A DNA stretch of 64,000 nucleotides from Zygnema cylindricum. Lineage: Eukaryota; Streptophyta; Zygnematophyceae; Zygnematales; Zygnemataceae. The translations under genes were made by a program, and so were the position numbers. This document shows positions 35,540 through 46,907 of the stretch, in pieces (the first letter of the stretch is position 1; each line of letters starts with the position of its first letter). The notes under the pieces were generated by a model that saw only the letters and a program-made list of their open reading frames with translations, was not told where the DNA came from and searched no databases. The stretch covers positions 212,662 through 276,661 of the forward strand of contig JBBHKE010001800.1 of NCBI GenBank assembly GCA_037447655.1. Reading direction: 5' to 3'.

Positions 35540-36150
35540 CACGCTCATGGCTATCGATATTTGCACATCATTGGGATCGATATTTTTCCAGTTTTTTACT
35601 TTTTGATCAAGTAGATGTCCACACATTCTCACTAAACCGCCACAAACCTTCTTGGGAATTTCTCATCACTAGTAAAAGTCAAAAACTTGTTTGGGCAAGA
35701 CAAGAATAACAACAGTCAATAAAATTTCCTTGCTTTTATTTGCCCCAATGTGGTATAATACGACCAACGAAAGGAGAGGACTGAATTTAATGGCGAAGAA
35801 AGAAATTATAAGTGACCAGAGGAGAGGAGGGAGTAAAAGAAAAAGTGGAGGAAAGAGCAGGTGAAAAGGGAAAAAAAGGAAGAGATGATTTGAAACGCGA
35901 CACAAAATTTCGTTACTTTAATGATAACCGTTGGATGGAATTTCCTCCAACGGTGGATCATCCCAAAGAGATTCCGTACACCGAATTCATTCCGTACAGA
36001 AGTACAGAACCAAACTCTAAAAACTAAAAAGCCTACCCCATCTTCAGAATGCGTACCGAATATTTGGACACGCCCGAATGTACGGCGATTTTTACGGAAA
36101 TCGTCGAACAGAGGTGACTGCGCTTCTTTTAATTGTGGCCGTTTAATCCG
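35540..36150. other. No gene recognised
   Basis: Mixed sequence with a short GA-rich patch near 35810-35890. Open frames on both strands overlap and match nothing. I see no RNA gene. Confidence 0.4.
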
Positions 36151-36215
36151 ATTAATTGTCTCTTTTTTTTTTCTTTTTTTACCCCGTGTACTCAGATGGT
36201 TTTTCCATCCCAAGT
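36150..36215 (+). repeat. Detached LINE 3' tail
   Basis: A T-rich run, then GTACTCAGATGG and a stem-loop GATGG-TTTTT-CCATC (36195-36209), as at the 3' ends of the LINE copies below. No LINE coding sequence is attached. Confidence 0.55.
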
Positions 36216-36479
36216 CTTACAGAGAAGACTCTTCCCTTTACAGCGTGTGAAAAGTTTATGTCCTCACACTATTGTGAGGATTACGGAACTTAATGTGTAT
36301 CAACGGATTACGGAGATTATTGCAGCTACACAGTTATACCATGGATTACTGATCTTATTGCGGTTATACGTTAGCGACGGACTACATAGCTTATTGCAGG
36401 TACACAGCTATACCATTTATAAACGAATTACTGATGCACAACTGCAATAAGTTACGTAATCCGTCGATAATGTATAGTG

Positions 36480-36765
36480 GTTCCTTACCTATTTCCTATC
36501 CACCCCTTCCATCGTGCTTTTTAATTTATCCTGTGATTTTTTTTTTATATATACCTTTCGGGTATGCTATTTTGTTGTTGTTTTTGTGCTTGTCGTCCTT
36601 TTCAATATCCTTTGTTTGCTTGCGCTTATTTTTCTCTTTGTTTTTTTCCACCAATTTTTTCCATTTAATTTGCTTTCACTCGAGTTCGGATTTTTTTTTC
36701 AGTTTAGTATTCACCCTTGGTTTTTCTTTCTTTTCCCATGTACTCAGATGGTTTTCCATCGCCTT
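36480..36765 (+). repeat. Detached, diverged LINE 3' UTR pieces
   Basis: CCATCGTGCTTTTTAATTTA at about 36508 matches the extreme 3' end of LINE copies 2 and 3. A T-rich UTR-like stretch ending in ACTCAGATGGTTTTCCATC (stem-loop 36747-36760) follows. These are two tail fragments side by side. Confidence 0.5.
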
Positions 36766-37087
36766 TTCTTAAGAAACCTTTTTTGTTTTGAACTACAACA
36801 ATAACCTCTTACTATTTCTATCGATTTTGTTCTAATCTTTCACAATCTTGTACCGTCACATTGAAATCTGCCTTAATGTTGAGAGTAAATCGTACTATTT
36901 TGGGATAAACGCATGCGTAAATTTACCGGAAATTTTTTTTACTATTTGTACCATTACCCTCAAAACGAGGGTAAAACTTCGTGTGTACTTTTCTCTTGTC
37001 AATTTAACAATGACGATATGTATATTTCTAATGAATTCTTAAAGAAATTCAAGTTTTGGGAGTATTTTGACGTAAATTTTATGTTTT

Positions 37088-37336
37088 GGTCCTCCTCCAC
37101 TACGCGACAGCACCTACTCCTCGTTACCATGAACCTACGGATCTACACTCTGTCGTTTTTTCCTCTTCCACTACGCGACAGCACCTACTCCTCGTTACCA
37201 TGAATCTACGGATCTACACTCTGTCGTCTTTTCCTCCACTACGCGACAACACCTACTCCTCGTTACCATGTCGTCTTTTCCTCCTCCACTACGTGACAAC
37301 ACCTACTCCTCGTTACCATGAACCTACGGATCAGCG
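37088..37336 (+). repeat. Tandem repeat of about 70 bp, four units, upstream of LINE
   Basis: Units contain CCACTACGCGACAGCACC, TACTCCTCGTTACCATGAA and CTACGGATCTACACTCTGTC. The third unit is truncated. Tandem 5' UTR units are known as promoters in some LINEs; here the proximity (about 190 bp upstream of the LINE frame) is the only support. Confidence 0.7.
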
Positions 37337-37525
37337 CGTCAGCCGTTAACCCAGACATGGAACGAGGGCGATTACCGGTTACTACCTTCTCTCTATCGAC
37401 GCATTCTATCCTCCCCATTCACCCATTAACGAACAACACCACACACATAATATAATCATTATTATTAATAAATAAAATAAAATAACTAATTACATCCCTT
37501 CTCATCTTTCCAGGATCAACTTTAT

Positions 37526-40500
37526 TTGGTCCATTTACTTCCTTTCTCGACGTTCCTTCCTCTCACGCCCAATTCCCGGCTGGACTTATTGGCCATGTCC
37601 GAAAGCCCTACTTATTCCCTTCTCCCTTCCCCACCTCCACCCAAACCTCGTAAACCAATCACTAGGCGTTTGGACTGTCCTAGGTGTCACAACCTTTTTG
37701 CCGCTAGGGCCAGTATTTCCCTTCATACACGGAGTTGTCGACATTGTATAGCCCTGGGTGGTCCTTCGTCTATCACCTCTCTTCAATCGTCATCGACCAC
37801 ACTCCCGTCCAGCCCCACATATGAGGACTAGAATTTAGACCGTGATTTAGATGTTTTAGGGGCTTATGATTTGGGAGCCCCCCGACCGCGATTGTACACC
37901 CGTATTCCTATGGCCATGAGGACAATAGTACAAGATGCCCTCCACCTCCCCTTGTCCGACATTTCTGCAAACTCGACGGACATTGCTCCTTGGCACCTTC
38001 TTCTTATGTTCTCTCTCTAGGTCCTAGTCCTTTTAGGTTGTGGAGGGGGCAATGGGGCTAAAGAAACTATGGCCCGTTGTCGCCGATTCCTTCGTGGTGA
38101 CTGGAAGGCGCTCCACCCCGAGCATGAGGATCGGGTAACGAGCACTTCTTTCATACCACGTCGCCCACCTAAGCCATCAGATGTCCCGACCTCTTATCGT
38201 CGAGCAATTCACTTAGGCCGTGTTGTTGAGCTTTCTCGAGCGGTTCGAGCCCTACAGCCATCCACCCCTACCCCCAGATCTTCTTCCACTATTGAGTTCC
38301 TTCGAGCTCTCCACCCCCGTGCACCTTCCCCTTTACCCCCTTCCATCCACGCCTTTGAGCCTTCTGAGAGTTTTACTTTAGATCGGGGGGTTTTCATTAA
38401 GGCTCTTAGCTCTTCTCCTCACCTTTCAGCGGGGGGGCCCTGGCGCACAGTGTATGAGTTGTTCGCGATGTTTTGCCCCCTGAATCGGGTGCCCGGGGGT
38501 TCGATGTGGTTTTTTCGAGTATGTTCTCTTATTGGTAGTGGGGATGTTCCCCCTCGGATTTGTGATCTTCTCACAGCGTCCCGCCTTGTGGCAGTCGCCA
38601 GACGTAATGGTGGGATCCGCCCTATTGCCGTGGGTGAGGTTTTATATAGATTGGTGGCTCGTGCGATATGTCTCCAACTCCAACCAGCTTTCCATGATTA
38701 TTTCTCTCCTCATCAGTTTGCAATGGCCACGAGAGGAGGGTGTGAGGCCGTGGTCCACGGGATTCGGGCTTTGTTGGATGTACATCCGGATTGGTTGGTC
38801 CTTCAGGTCGACGTTTCTAATGCCTTTAATACGGTGGATTGGAACGTGATTTTTTCAGAGCTTATGGCGGCTCCATCTCCGATTGTCCAATTATTCCCCT
38901 TTGTGAGAGCTTTCTATTCTTTGACAAGCAACCTTTCCATCTCGGTCGATGGTGATCTCATTCCTCTCTCCTCTGCGATTGGCACTCGCGAAGGCGACCC
39001 TCTCGGCGGACCTTTGTTCGCCCTCGCCCATTACCGAGCCCTTCGTGCTTCCGCAACCGCCTTCCCTTCTTGCCTTTTCCCTTCGGTTGCAGATGATACG
39101 CACATTATTGGCCTAGAGAACAAGTCGTGTTGGCATATGATTTTTTCAAGGAACGTTTGGCCGAACTCAACTTTTCAGTCCAGCCTTCGAAGTGTGCTAT
39201 TTGGTCTCCTTCCACTTTCCTTTACTCCCCCTCTTGGTTTTCAAACCCCTTCTCCCTCCAATGGCATTCGTGTGCTTGGTTGCCCCCTTGGTTTGGATAC
39301 TTTCGTGACCCAATTCCTTCATGACAAGTGGACGACCTTCCTCACCTCCCGATCCCTAAGTGGATTTTGCTATGTTAACCAGGTGATTTCCCCACCGCCC
39401 TTCTTACCTTACTCGTACTTCCCCTCCCACCTCGAGGTTTGTCCCCTCTCTCTTGGCTAATCACGATCGCCTCATGGACGTCCTCCACACTCTATTAGGT
39501 CGTGAGGCATTCGATCGCGAGTCTGGGCCATCGGCCCGCATTTAGGCATCCCTCCCTGTCTTTATCTACTAGGGGGTCGGGTCTATTATCGACTGCTCGT
39601 GTTGTTCCCGCTTCCTAGTTAAGAAGTTGTTGACTTATTGCCTCTACTCTTGTTTTCCGTTACTTGGTTGGGGACACCCCCGTCTTAGCTACCGTTGTCC
39701 CTCGGGTTTCAAACGGTGTGTTCGCCTTCCAACGTTCTCCATTGGACGCGTCACATTCTCTTCCTCCCCATGCCCTACTGGATGTGCCGATTCTCTCCAC
39801 CCTTGTTACAAAATCCGTTGAGCGTGTCCAAGAATTGATTTCCGATCGGGTTGTTGCCGCCATTAAATCCGAGCTTCTCAAGGCGCTTTCCTCTGATTCT
39901 TCGCGTGCCCGTCTTCTCTCTTGTGGTGGACCTGGTTCTGGGTCTTGGCTTTTAGCTACACCTATTTTTCCACTCTCCGATACACCACCACCCTCCGGTT
40001 TCGCCTTGGCCTCCCCCATCCTCCTTTACTTGGCTCTCTTGTTTGTCTATGTGGTCGTGTCTTGTGGCCCGATGGTGTCCATTTGCTTCGTTGCTCCCAT
40101 GGGGGAGATTTGATCCAAGCGCACGACACTCTTCGCGGCGCCGTTGCGACCATCGTTTCGGAAGGGGGCTTTTCTGTGCGTCGGGAGGAGGTTTCTCATA
40201 TTATTCCCTCGCGTCAGATCAATCTTGTTTTGCTTGATGGTGCCCGTCGCATCTTCAGTGATATTGTTTTGGCGAACCCTACTTCAGCTACAGTTGTTGG
40301 TCAGGCGGCTCGACATGTTGGGGTGGCAGCTTGTGACGCCGCTAAGGCAAAGGAGCGTGATTATGCCCATCGGGACCCTATGGATGACTTTTATTCCGAT
40401 GGCGGTCGAGATCTTTGGTTGTTTGGGTGTTGTACTGGACGAGTTTCTCCGTACTTGTGCTCGACGTGCTTTCGAGCGCCGAGGATCTGAGAGCCCTCCT

Positions 40501-40895
40501 CCTTCAGTCCTTACTTCTTTTTATTGTCAACGCTTGCGTGTGGCTTTACACTGAGTGCAGGCTTCTATTCTCCTCCGAGCGGCTGTTGCGGTTATGGATC
40601 GTCGCCGTGTTCCGGATCTCGCTCAACGTGCTCCCCCGGGCTGGGGGGACTTACGGGGTTGCTTCTCGTAGGAATTTAATTGAGTTGGGGTTGGGGTTGT
40701 AGTTTTGGTTTTGTGAGTTGCCGTGCTTTTCATCTTGAGTTTGGGTGCTTTTATTTTCTTTGTTGTTGTTTCCTTTTTTTTGTGTTCCCATCGCTCTCTT
40801 TGTTTTTTATTGTAGTTTTTCAGTTTTGGCCATTTCACCCCTTTTGTACTCCCGAACTCAGATGGTTTCCCATTGTGCTTTTTTATTTATCTTGC
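37526..40895 (+). pseudogene. R2-type LINE copy 1, near full length, inactive
   Basis: A single-ORF non-LTR element. The N-terminal zinc finger is CPRCHNLFAARASISLHTRSC (C-x2-C-x12-H-x3-C) near 37672-37740. The RT core from 38069 has RPIAVGEVLYRLVARAI, VDVSNAFNTVDW (Asp codon at 38809), GTREGDPLGGPLF and VADDT (39086-39100). The C-terminal part (39921-40490) has a CCHC-like DGVHLLRCSHGGDLIQAH and a restriction-like endonuclease segment ending IFSDIVLANPT. In-frame TAG codons at 37829 and 38018 and frameshifts after 39120 and in the 39460-39920 region kill it. RT plus C-terminal REL places it with the R2/NeSL/CRE-like early LINE lineages. A T-rich 3' UTR ends near 40895 with ACTCAGATGG and a weak stem-loop. 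Confidence 0.85.
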
Positions 40896-41096
40896 TTTTT
40901 TTTTTTTGTTCCAATGTAGATCTGAAAACTGGTTTTTCTATTTTGTATTTAATTTACGCTTTTTATTTTAAGGTTTGCATTTTGTGTAACATCAACATAT
41001 CATATTACGCATTGTACCTATTATTTCATATATTATTATTATTATTATTATTGTTACACATCATAGTGACCAGTACATTGTACCTATTATTATTAG

Positions 41097-41161
<65 letters not shown>

Positions 41162-41486
41162 TACTTATTTTTATTATACATACATATATATTATATTGCA
41201 TTTATATACACATATTACGTATTACAGTACATTATATTACATTTTATACAAACATATATACTACATATATTATACATATTCTTATTGTAAATTATAACCA
41301 TTTTTTTTCTCTCTTGTTTCTCTCATTCGGCAAGATTATGGATATTGAAAAAGTTTTTGATAGTATTGAAGTTTCCTAAAAAAACAGAAAAATGATCCAA
41401 AAGGGTCTAAAAGGGTATTAATTTCCTTACAAAATTTCATTACTTATTTATTTTAGTTTATTTAACCTAAAAATAATATACAACTT
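40896..41486. repeat. AT-rich spacer with (AT)n at 41100-41157
   Basis: About 29 AT units inside a longer TAT/TTA-rich stretch between two LINE copies. No gene. Confidence 0.9.
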
Positions 41487-41990
41487 GCAGGATAAATTAA
41501 AAAGCACGATGGTAAACCATCTGAGTCTGGGGGTACAAAAGGGGTGGCATGACCAACACTGAAAAACAACAATAATAAAAAACAAAAAGAGCGACAAGAA
41601 CACACCCTAAAAAAAGGAAGCAACAACAAGGAAAATAAAAACACCCTAACTCAAAATGAAAAGCACGGCAACTCACAAAAACAAAAATACAAACCCCAAC
41701 CCCAACCCTAACTCAATTAAATATCTACGAAAAACAACCCCGTAAGTCCCCCCAGCCCGGAGGAGCACGTTGAGGGAGTTCCGGAGCACGGCGACGATCC
41801 ATAACCGCAACAGTCGATCGGAGGAGAATAGAAGCCTGCACTCGTTGTAGAGCCACAGATAAGCGTTGACGGTAAAAAGAAGTAAGGACCGAAGGAGGAG
41901 GGCTCCCAGGTCCTCGACGCTCGAAAGCACGTCGAGCACAAGTACGGAGAAACTCGTCCAGTGCAACACCCAAACAACCAAAGATCTCGA
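41487..41990 (-). mobile_element. R2-type LINE copy 2, 5' truncated
   Basis: Minus strand. It matches copies 1 and 3 from the EIFGCLGVALDEFLRTCARR segment through the 3' UTR to GTGCTTTTTAATTTATCCTGC. The stem-loop GATGG-TTTA-CCATC is intact at 41508-41521. The abrupt 5' end near 41990 is the usual result of incomplete reverse transcription at the target. Confidence 0.85.
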
Positions 41991-42705
41991 AAATAATATG
42001 AGAACAAATGGGGGTTTTAAATTTTGCCAAATTTAAGCTATTTTTCTGTACCCAATTTTTTTTTCTAAATAATTGCAGTAACCATGAATAGGACAAAATA
42101 GTACTACCGTACAGTCATACGATTCTAAACAAATTTTAAATTTTGAAAACAAACCGAAATGTTTGATTTTCTACAGCTCAACCTCTCCTCCCCTCTCCCC
42201 TCCCTCCTCCCCCTCTCTCCCCTTTTCACTCCTCCAGTCTTCCTCTCTCCCTCTTACTCATCAACAAACAAAAAAATATCGTTGCTTTTCATCCTTATCT
42301 CCGTCAATTTTTTTTAACCAAATAATTTTTTTTATTCCTTGAATTCCAAAGAGGCTTTAAATTACAATTTTTTTTTATCCCCACCTCTCTCCCTCTACCC
42401 CTTTTTTCTAAAAAAGAGAGAATCTGGGGTGTACAAAATAACCCAATCGACTTTTATTGAAAAAAAAAACTACCCAAACCTGTGGCACCTCTCCCCTCCC
42501 CCTCTCCCTCTCCCTCTCCTCCAAGACAAAAACCACTAACAATAAAATCTGCTAAAAGACAAGACGAATGACAATTCTACCACATCCTCCCCCCCCTTCA
42601 TTTCAAATTGCCAGAAGACGATCTCCACTACTGACAAAATCCACTACGTGACGAACAGCGCTACGTGACAAGGTCTGCTAGAAAACAAACACATTTTGTC
42701 GGTTT
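41991..42705. other. No gene recognised
   Basis: CT-rich and A/T-run sequence. Short inexact CTACGTGACAA motifs occur near 42645-42680. Nothing coding was seen. Confidence 0.45.
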
Positions 42706-42781
42706 CTAAACCACCCCCTGGGCCTTCATGGCCTCCGCCACTTTTATGAATCCAGCAATGTTGGCACCCGCCATAAGAGCC
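42706..42781 (-). CDS. gdhA: Orphan last exon, NADP-glutamate dehydrogenase
   Basis: After a polypyrimidine run and CAG acceptor (plus 42782-42784) the minus strand reads, from phase 1, ALMAGANIAGFIKVAEAMKAQGVV and a TAG (given in full here as two parts: ALMAGANIAGFIK, then VAEAMKAQGVV). GANIAGFxKVAxAMxAQGV is the conserved C-terminus of hexameric NADP-type glutamate dehydrogenases, which interconvert 2-oxoglutarate plus ammonium and glutamate. No upstream exons are recognisable before the kinase gene. The GA-rich tract, the 10-N gap and a LINE copy lie in that interval. Either the rest of the gene is lost, or the gap joins unrelated sequence. The symbol follows the bacterial family name. Confidence 0.6.
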
Positions 42782-42784
42782 CTG

Positions 42785-44386
42785 TTTTTTTTTTTTTTTC
42801 AGAGAAGGGAAAGGAGGAGGAAAGAAGGAAGTTTACAAAAACCGATCAGACAAAGAATAAATAAATAAATAAATAATAAAGATAATTGGCAAATAAATAA
42901 AACAAGTAATGCAAGGAAAACCAAGACCAAAAACAAGTAACCGAAAGAGATCTGATTGTCCTTTTTTTTCTGTTTTTTTTTCTTCCCTTTTATTTAATGA
43001 AATAAAGACAAAAACGAGAAAAGTAACAAAAGGCTTTTGAAAATCAACCGCACGACGGGAAAAAAAAAACAGAGAGGGCGACAAGGAGAGGGAGGGGAGA
43101 GGGAGAGGGAGAGAGACAAAGAGAGAGACAAAGAGAGGGAGGGGTGATGAAAGGGTAGAAGGAGAAAGAGGGGAAGAGAGAGAGGGGGAGAGAGGGATAG
43201 AAAAAGAGAGAGAGGGAACTTGAGAGATTAGGTGAGATGGAGACAGAGGGGGAGAGCAGTTGGATATTGGGCGAATCGGCGTCGGCCGATATCGCGCCGC
43301 TAATTGTTTTGTCGGTTCGCCTCAGCTATGTTTTGTTTCGTCAGGATCTTGTTTTGTGTCAGTTTAAGGGTACATTTGGTTTGTTTTTTTTTGGTTTAAG
43401 TGAATCGGACTTCTGCCGATTCTGTTTCATTTTTGCGAAGCGTGACGCGATCTTTTTGTCTGTGGGAATATTTCATGTGTATGACGAAGCGACAATACCT
43501 TTGTACGACCGATGCTGCTTCGATCGTGCTACGATCCTGCTACGATTCATATAGAGCAGATTTGTCAGACTTTAAGGAGCAGAATCTTTAGGTTAGAGGT
43601 AGCTTGATGTTGTAGGCTATGGCAGGCGCTTTCAGAGTGCATCTGGTCGTTATGTTTAGGGACTGTTTATATATTTAATTTCAGTTGTACTTGTTCTTTA
43701 TCATTGTAGTGAGTATTTAGTGAGTGAGTAGAGTTAGGAAATATATCATCCATCTAATGTATTCAGTGTGGGTGTGAGTGAGAATAAGTGTTCAATGTGA
43801 GTTAGGAACCTGAGTGAGTTAGATTGGTAAGAGTGAGATATTGTTATGGAAAAGCTTCGCCTTAATACATTTATATTTGGTCTATGTGATTTGTTGTGAG
43901 GTGAATGAGATTTATTTGTGTGTAAGCTTCCGCTGTGCATCATTTTGGTTAATTGTTTGTGAAGTGAGTCGATCCTTGTGTGCTTTTAATAAGAGCGAGA
44001 GAGTGGAAGAGGGAGTGAGAGGGGAGGAGAGAGAGCGAGTGAGAGAGAGAAAGGAGAGGAAAGGGGAGAGGGGCAGACGGAGATGGAGGGAGAAGGGGGG
44101 GAGAGAGAAAGCGAGAGATTGGGAGATAGTGGGGAAATGAGAAAGTGAAAGGGAGAGAGAGTGAGAGAGTGGGAAGGTGATTGGGATAGAGGGAGTGAGA
44201 GGGGGAGAGGAGGGGAGAGAGAGTGAGAGAGAGAACGAGGGAGAGGGGTAAAAAATGGGAAGGGAAGGGATAGATGGAGAGAGGGAGAAAGAGGGAAGGG
44301 GAGAGGAATTGAGGGAGAAAGGGAGAGAGAGGGTGAGGATGTAGAGGGAGGAGAGAGAGATGGGGGGAGAGTGGAGAGGGGGAGAG
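42785..44386. repeat. Non-coding, GA-rich tracts (43083-43230, 43990-44386)
   Basis: Long GAGAGG-type purine runs reach the gap. In between (43230-43990) is unique sequence with GTTTGT-rich text and short frames but no domain I can recognise. No GDH exon was found here. Confidence 0.6.
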
Positions 44387-44396
44387 NNNNNNNNNN
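44387..44396. other. Assembly gap of 10 N
   Basis: Ten unknown bases between a GA-rich tract and LINE copy 3. The low-complexity edge makes a misjoin plausible. Confidence 0.95.
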
Positions 44397-46408
44397 CCCT
44401 CGATCTTGCCCCCACAGGGTTGAATCTTTGCCCTTTGTTCTCATCTCCGTTATTCTGTGGTTGAAGTGTTTATCCTTCGCCCTCGTTGTCCTCGTCAGTT
44501 ATTATCTGGGTTGGGGGCTCATTTCTGTCCCTCCCTACGGATTTACGTCTGACTACCGGGTCTGAGCGCTAGCTTACGGGGTGCTGGATTGTCTCACACC
44601 TCCTGCAGGTACTCCGCTAGCAGTTTTCGGCTTTATCTCCTCTGTTTGCAGCCCCACCCTCCCCTACATGCTCATTCTATTCTTCCCGCCAACCCTTTTG
44701 TGGACCAATTGTATCGTTTTCAGTCAGTCAACCCCTAGCCCTTTCACTCCTTCCAGCAGGTGAACCCGGTCTAGGCAGACATTTCGTAGTACTTCCTTAA
44801 CCCAATGCTTTCATAGGTGGATCTGGCCCAAGTGGACGACCTTCCTCACTTTCCCGATCCCCAACTGACTGACTTTTGCTATGTTAACCAGGTGTTTTCC
44901 CAACCGCCCTTCTTATCTTACTCGTACATCCCCTCCCACCCCGACGTTTGTCTCCTCTATTTCGGCTTTTGACGATCGCCTCATGGACGTCCTCCACACT
45001 CTGTTAGGTCGTGGGGCATTCGATCGCGAGTCTGGGCCATCAGTCTGCATTTAGGCATCCCTCCCTGTCTTTACTCGGGGGTTGGGTCTATTATTGACTG
45101 CTCCTGTTGCTCCCGCTTCCTATTTGTGAAGTTGGTGTCTTATTGCCTCTACTCTTGTTTCCCGTTTCTAAGTTGGGACACCCCCGTTCTAGCTCCCGTT
45201 GTCTCCCGGGTTTCAGATGGTGTGTTCGCCTTTTAGCGGTCTCTATTGGACACGTCATGTTCTCTTCCTCCCCATGCCCTAGCGGATGTGCCGATTCTCT
45301 CCACCATTGTGACAAAATCCGTTGAGCGTGTCTAAGAATGGATTTCCGATCGGGTTGTCGCCGCCATTGAATTCGAGATTCTCAAGACGCTTCCCTCCGA
45401 TTCTTCGCGTGCTCGTCTTCTCTCTTGTGGTGGACCTGGTTCTGGATCTTGGCTTTTCGCTACACCTATTTTGTCCACACTCCGATTTTCACCTGCTCAG
45501 TTCACCACCGCCCTCCGGTTTCGCCTTGGCCTCCCCCATCCTCCTTTACTTGGCTCTCTTGTTTGTGCACGTGGTCGTGTCTTGGGGCCCGATGGTGTCT
45601 ATTTACTTCATTGCTCCCATGGGGGAGATTTGGTCCAAGCGCACAACATTATTCGCGACGGCGTTGCGACTATCGCTTCGGAAAGGGGCTTTTCTTTGCG
45701 TCGAGAGGTTTTTCATATTATTCCCCCGCGTCGGATCGATGTTGTTTTGCTTGATGGTGCCCGTCGCATCTTCGGTGATATTGTTTTGGCGAACCCTACT
45801 TCAGCTATAGTTGTTGGTCAGGCGGCTCGACATGTTGTGGTGGCAGCTCGTGATGGCGCTAAGGCAAAAGAGCATGATTCTGCCCACGGGGACCCTATGG
45901 ATGACTTTATCCGGATGGCGGTCGAGATCTTTGGTTGTTTGGGTGTTGCACTGGACGAGTTTCTCCGTACTTCTGCTCGACGTGCTTTCGAGCGCCGAGG
46001 ACTTGGGAGCCCTCCTCCTTCGGTCCTTACTTCTTTTTATCGTCAACGCTTATATGTGGCTTTATAGCGAGTGCAGGCTTCTATTCTCCTCCGATCGGCT
46101 GTTGCGGTTATGGATCGTCGCTGTGTTTCGAAACTCCCTCAACGTGCTCCCTTGGGCTGTGGGGACTTACGGGGTTGCTTTTCGTAGACATTTATTTGAG
46201 TTGGGGTTGGGGTTGTAGTTTTGGTTTTGTAAGTTGTCGTGCTTTTCATTTTAAGTTTGGCTGCTTTTATTTTCCTTGTTGTTGTTTCCTTTTTTTTTGT
46301 GTTCCCGTCGCTCTCTTTGTTTTTTATTGTAGTTTTTCAGTTTTGGCCATGCCATCCCTTTTGTAACCTGGACTCAGATGGTTTACCATCGTGCTTAATT
46401 TATTCTGC
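44397..46408 (+). pseudogene. R2-type LINE copy 3, C-terminal half
   Basis: From about 44880 it matches copy 1 downstream of the RT palm. The best frame (45471-46067) holds GRVLGPDGVYLLHCSHGGDL and RIDVVLLDGARRIFGDIVLA, the CCHC and restriction-like endonuclease parts, then MAVEIFGCLGVALDEFL. The Arg-x-Asp...Asp layout in RIDVVLLDGARRIFGDIV is better kept than in copy 1. The 3' UTR ends near 46408 with the intact stem-loop GATGG-TTTA-CCATC (46377-46390). The RT motifs are absent; sequence 44397-44860 is not clearly LINE. Confidence 0.8.
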
Positions 46409-46482
46409 TTTTCTCCATTAAACTTTAAAATATGCTACTTATTAAAGTAAGGAGTTGAATACTTTCTGACAAGCCGACGCAA

Positions 46483-46542
46483 ACATACGTCACAAGCACG
46501 TGACATACGTCACAAGCACGTGACATACGTCACAAGCACGTG
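46483..46542 (+). repeat. 20-bp tandem repeat, three units
   Basis: Three perfect ACATACGTCACAAGCACGTG units. Each carries a CACGTG palindrome across the unit end and a TACGTCA box. Confidence 0.95.
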
Positions 46543-46636
46543 ACAGGGTAGGTTTCGTCAGATTTGAAAATTTTAGGGTATTTTTTTCCTGTTCAAAACA
46601 CTACATTGCCCAATGCACTCCATTTTTTGTCAACTG

Positions 46637-46907
46637 CACCTTGTTGCTAGTGTTGATGTGTTTTTTTTTTCTTCGTCAATTAAATCCTTTTTATGTGCAC
46701 ATTTGTTCGATTGTTAATCCGACGGTTGCGTTTGAAAGGTAAGATTCTCATCTACTTCTCTTTTTGTCTTCTTCTTGATTCCCACCTTCTGATTGGTGGT
46801 CACCAATGGAAAATGTGTTTTGGGGTTTTTAAGAGTTTTTTAGGGTTTTGTACCTGGAGAAAAGATGTTTTAAGAGGCGAAAAAAACACTAACAACAATA
46901 CACGGTG
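46637..46907. mobile_element. TA-type MITE, family 2, copy 2
   Basis: The right end ACACTAACAACAATACACGGTG followed by TA, and the internal GACGGTTGCGTTTGAAAGG, match the copy at 35307-35537. The left end is eroded (TGCACC with no TA). Confidence 0.6.

Noticed and set aside
43912-44444. Ser/Pro/Leu-rich minus frames across the second gap
   Set aside because: They are translations of GA repeats and cross unknown bases.
45935-46366. Cys/Phe-rich plus frame
   Set aside because: A shadow frame of the LINE C-terminal region and its T-rich 3' UTR.
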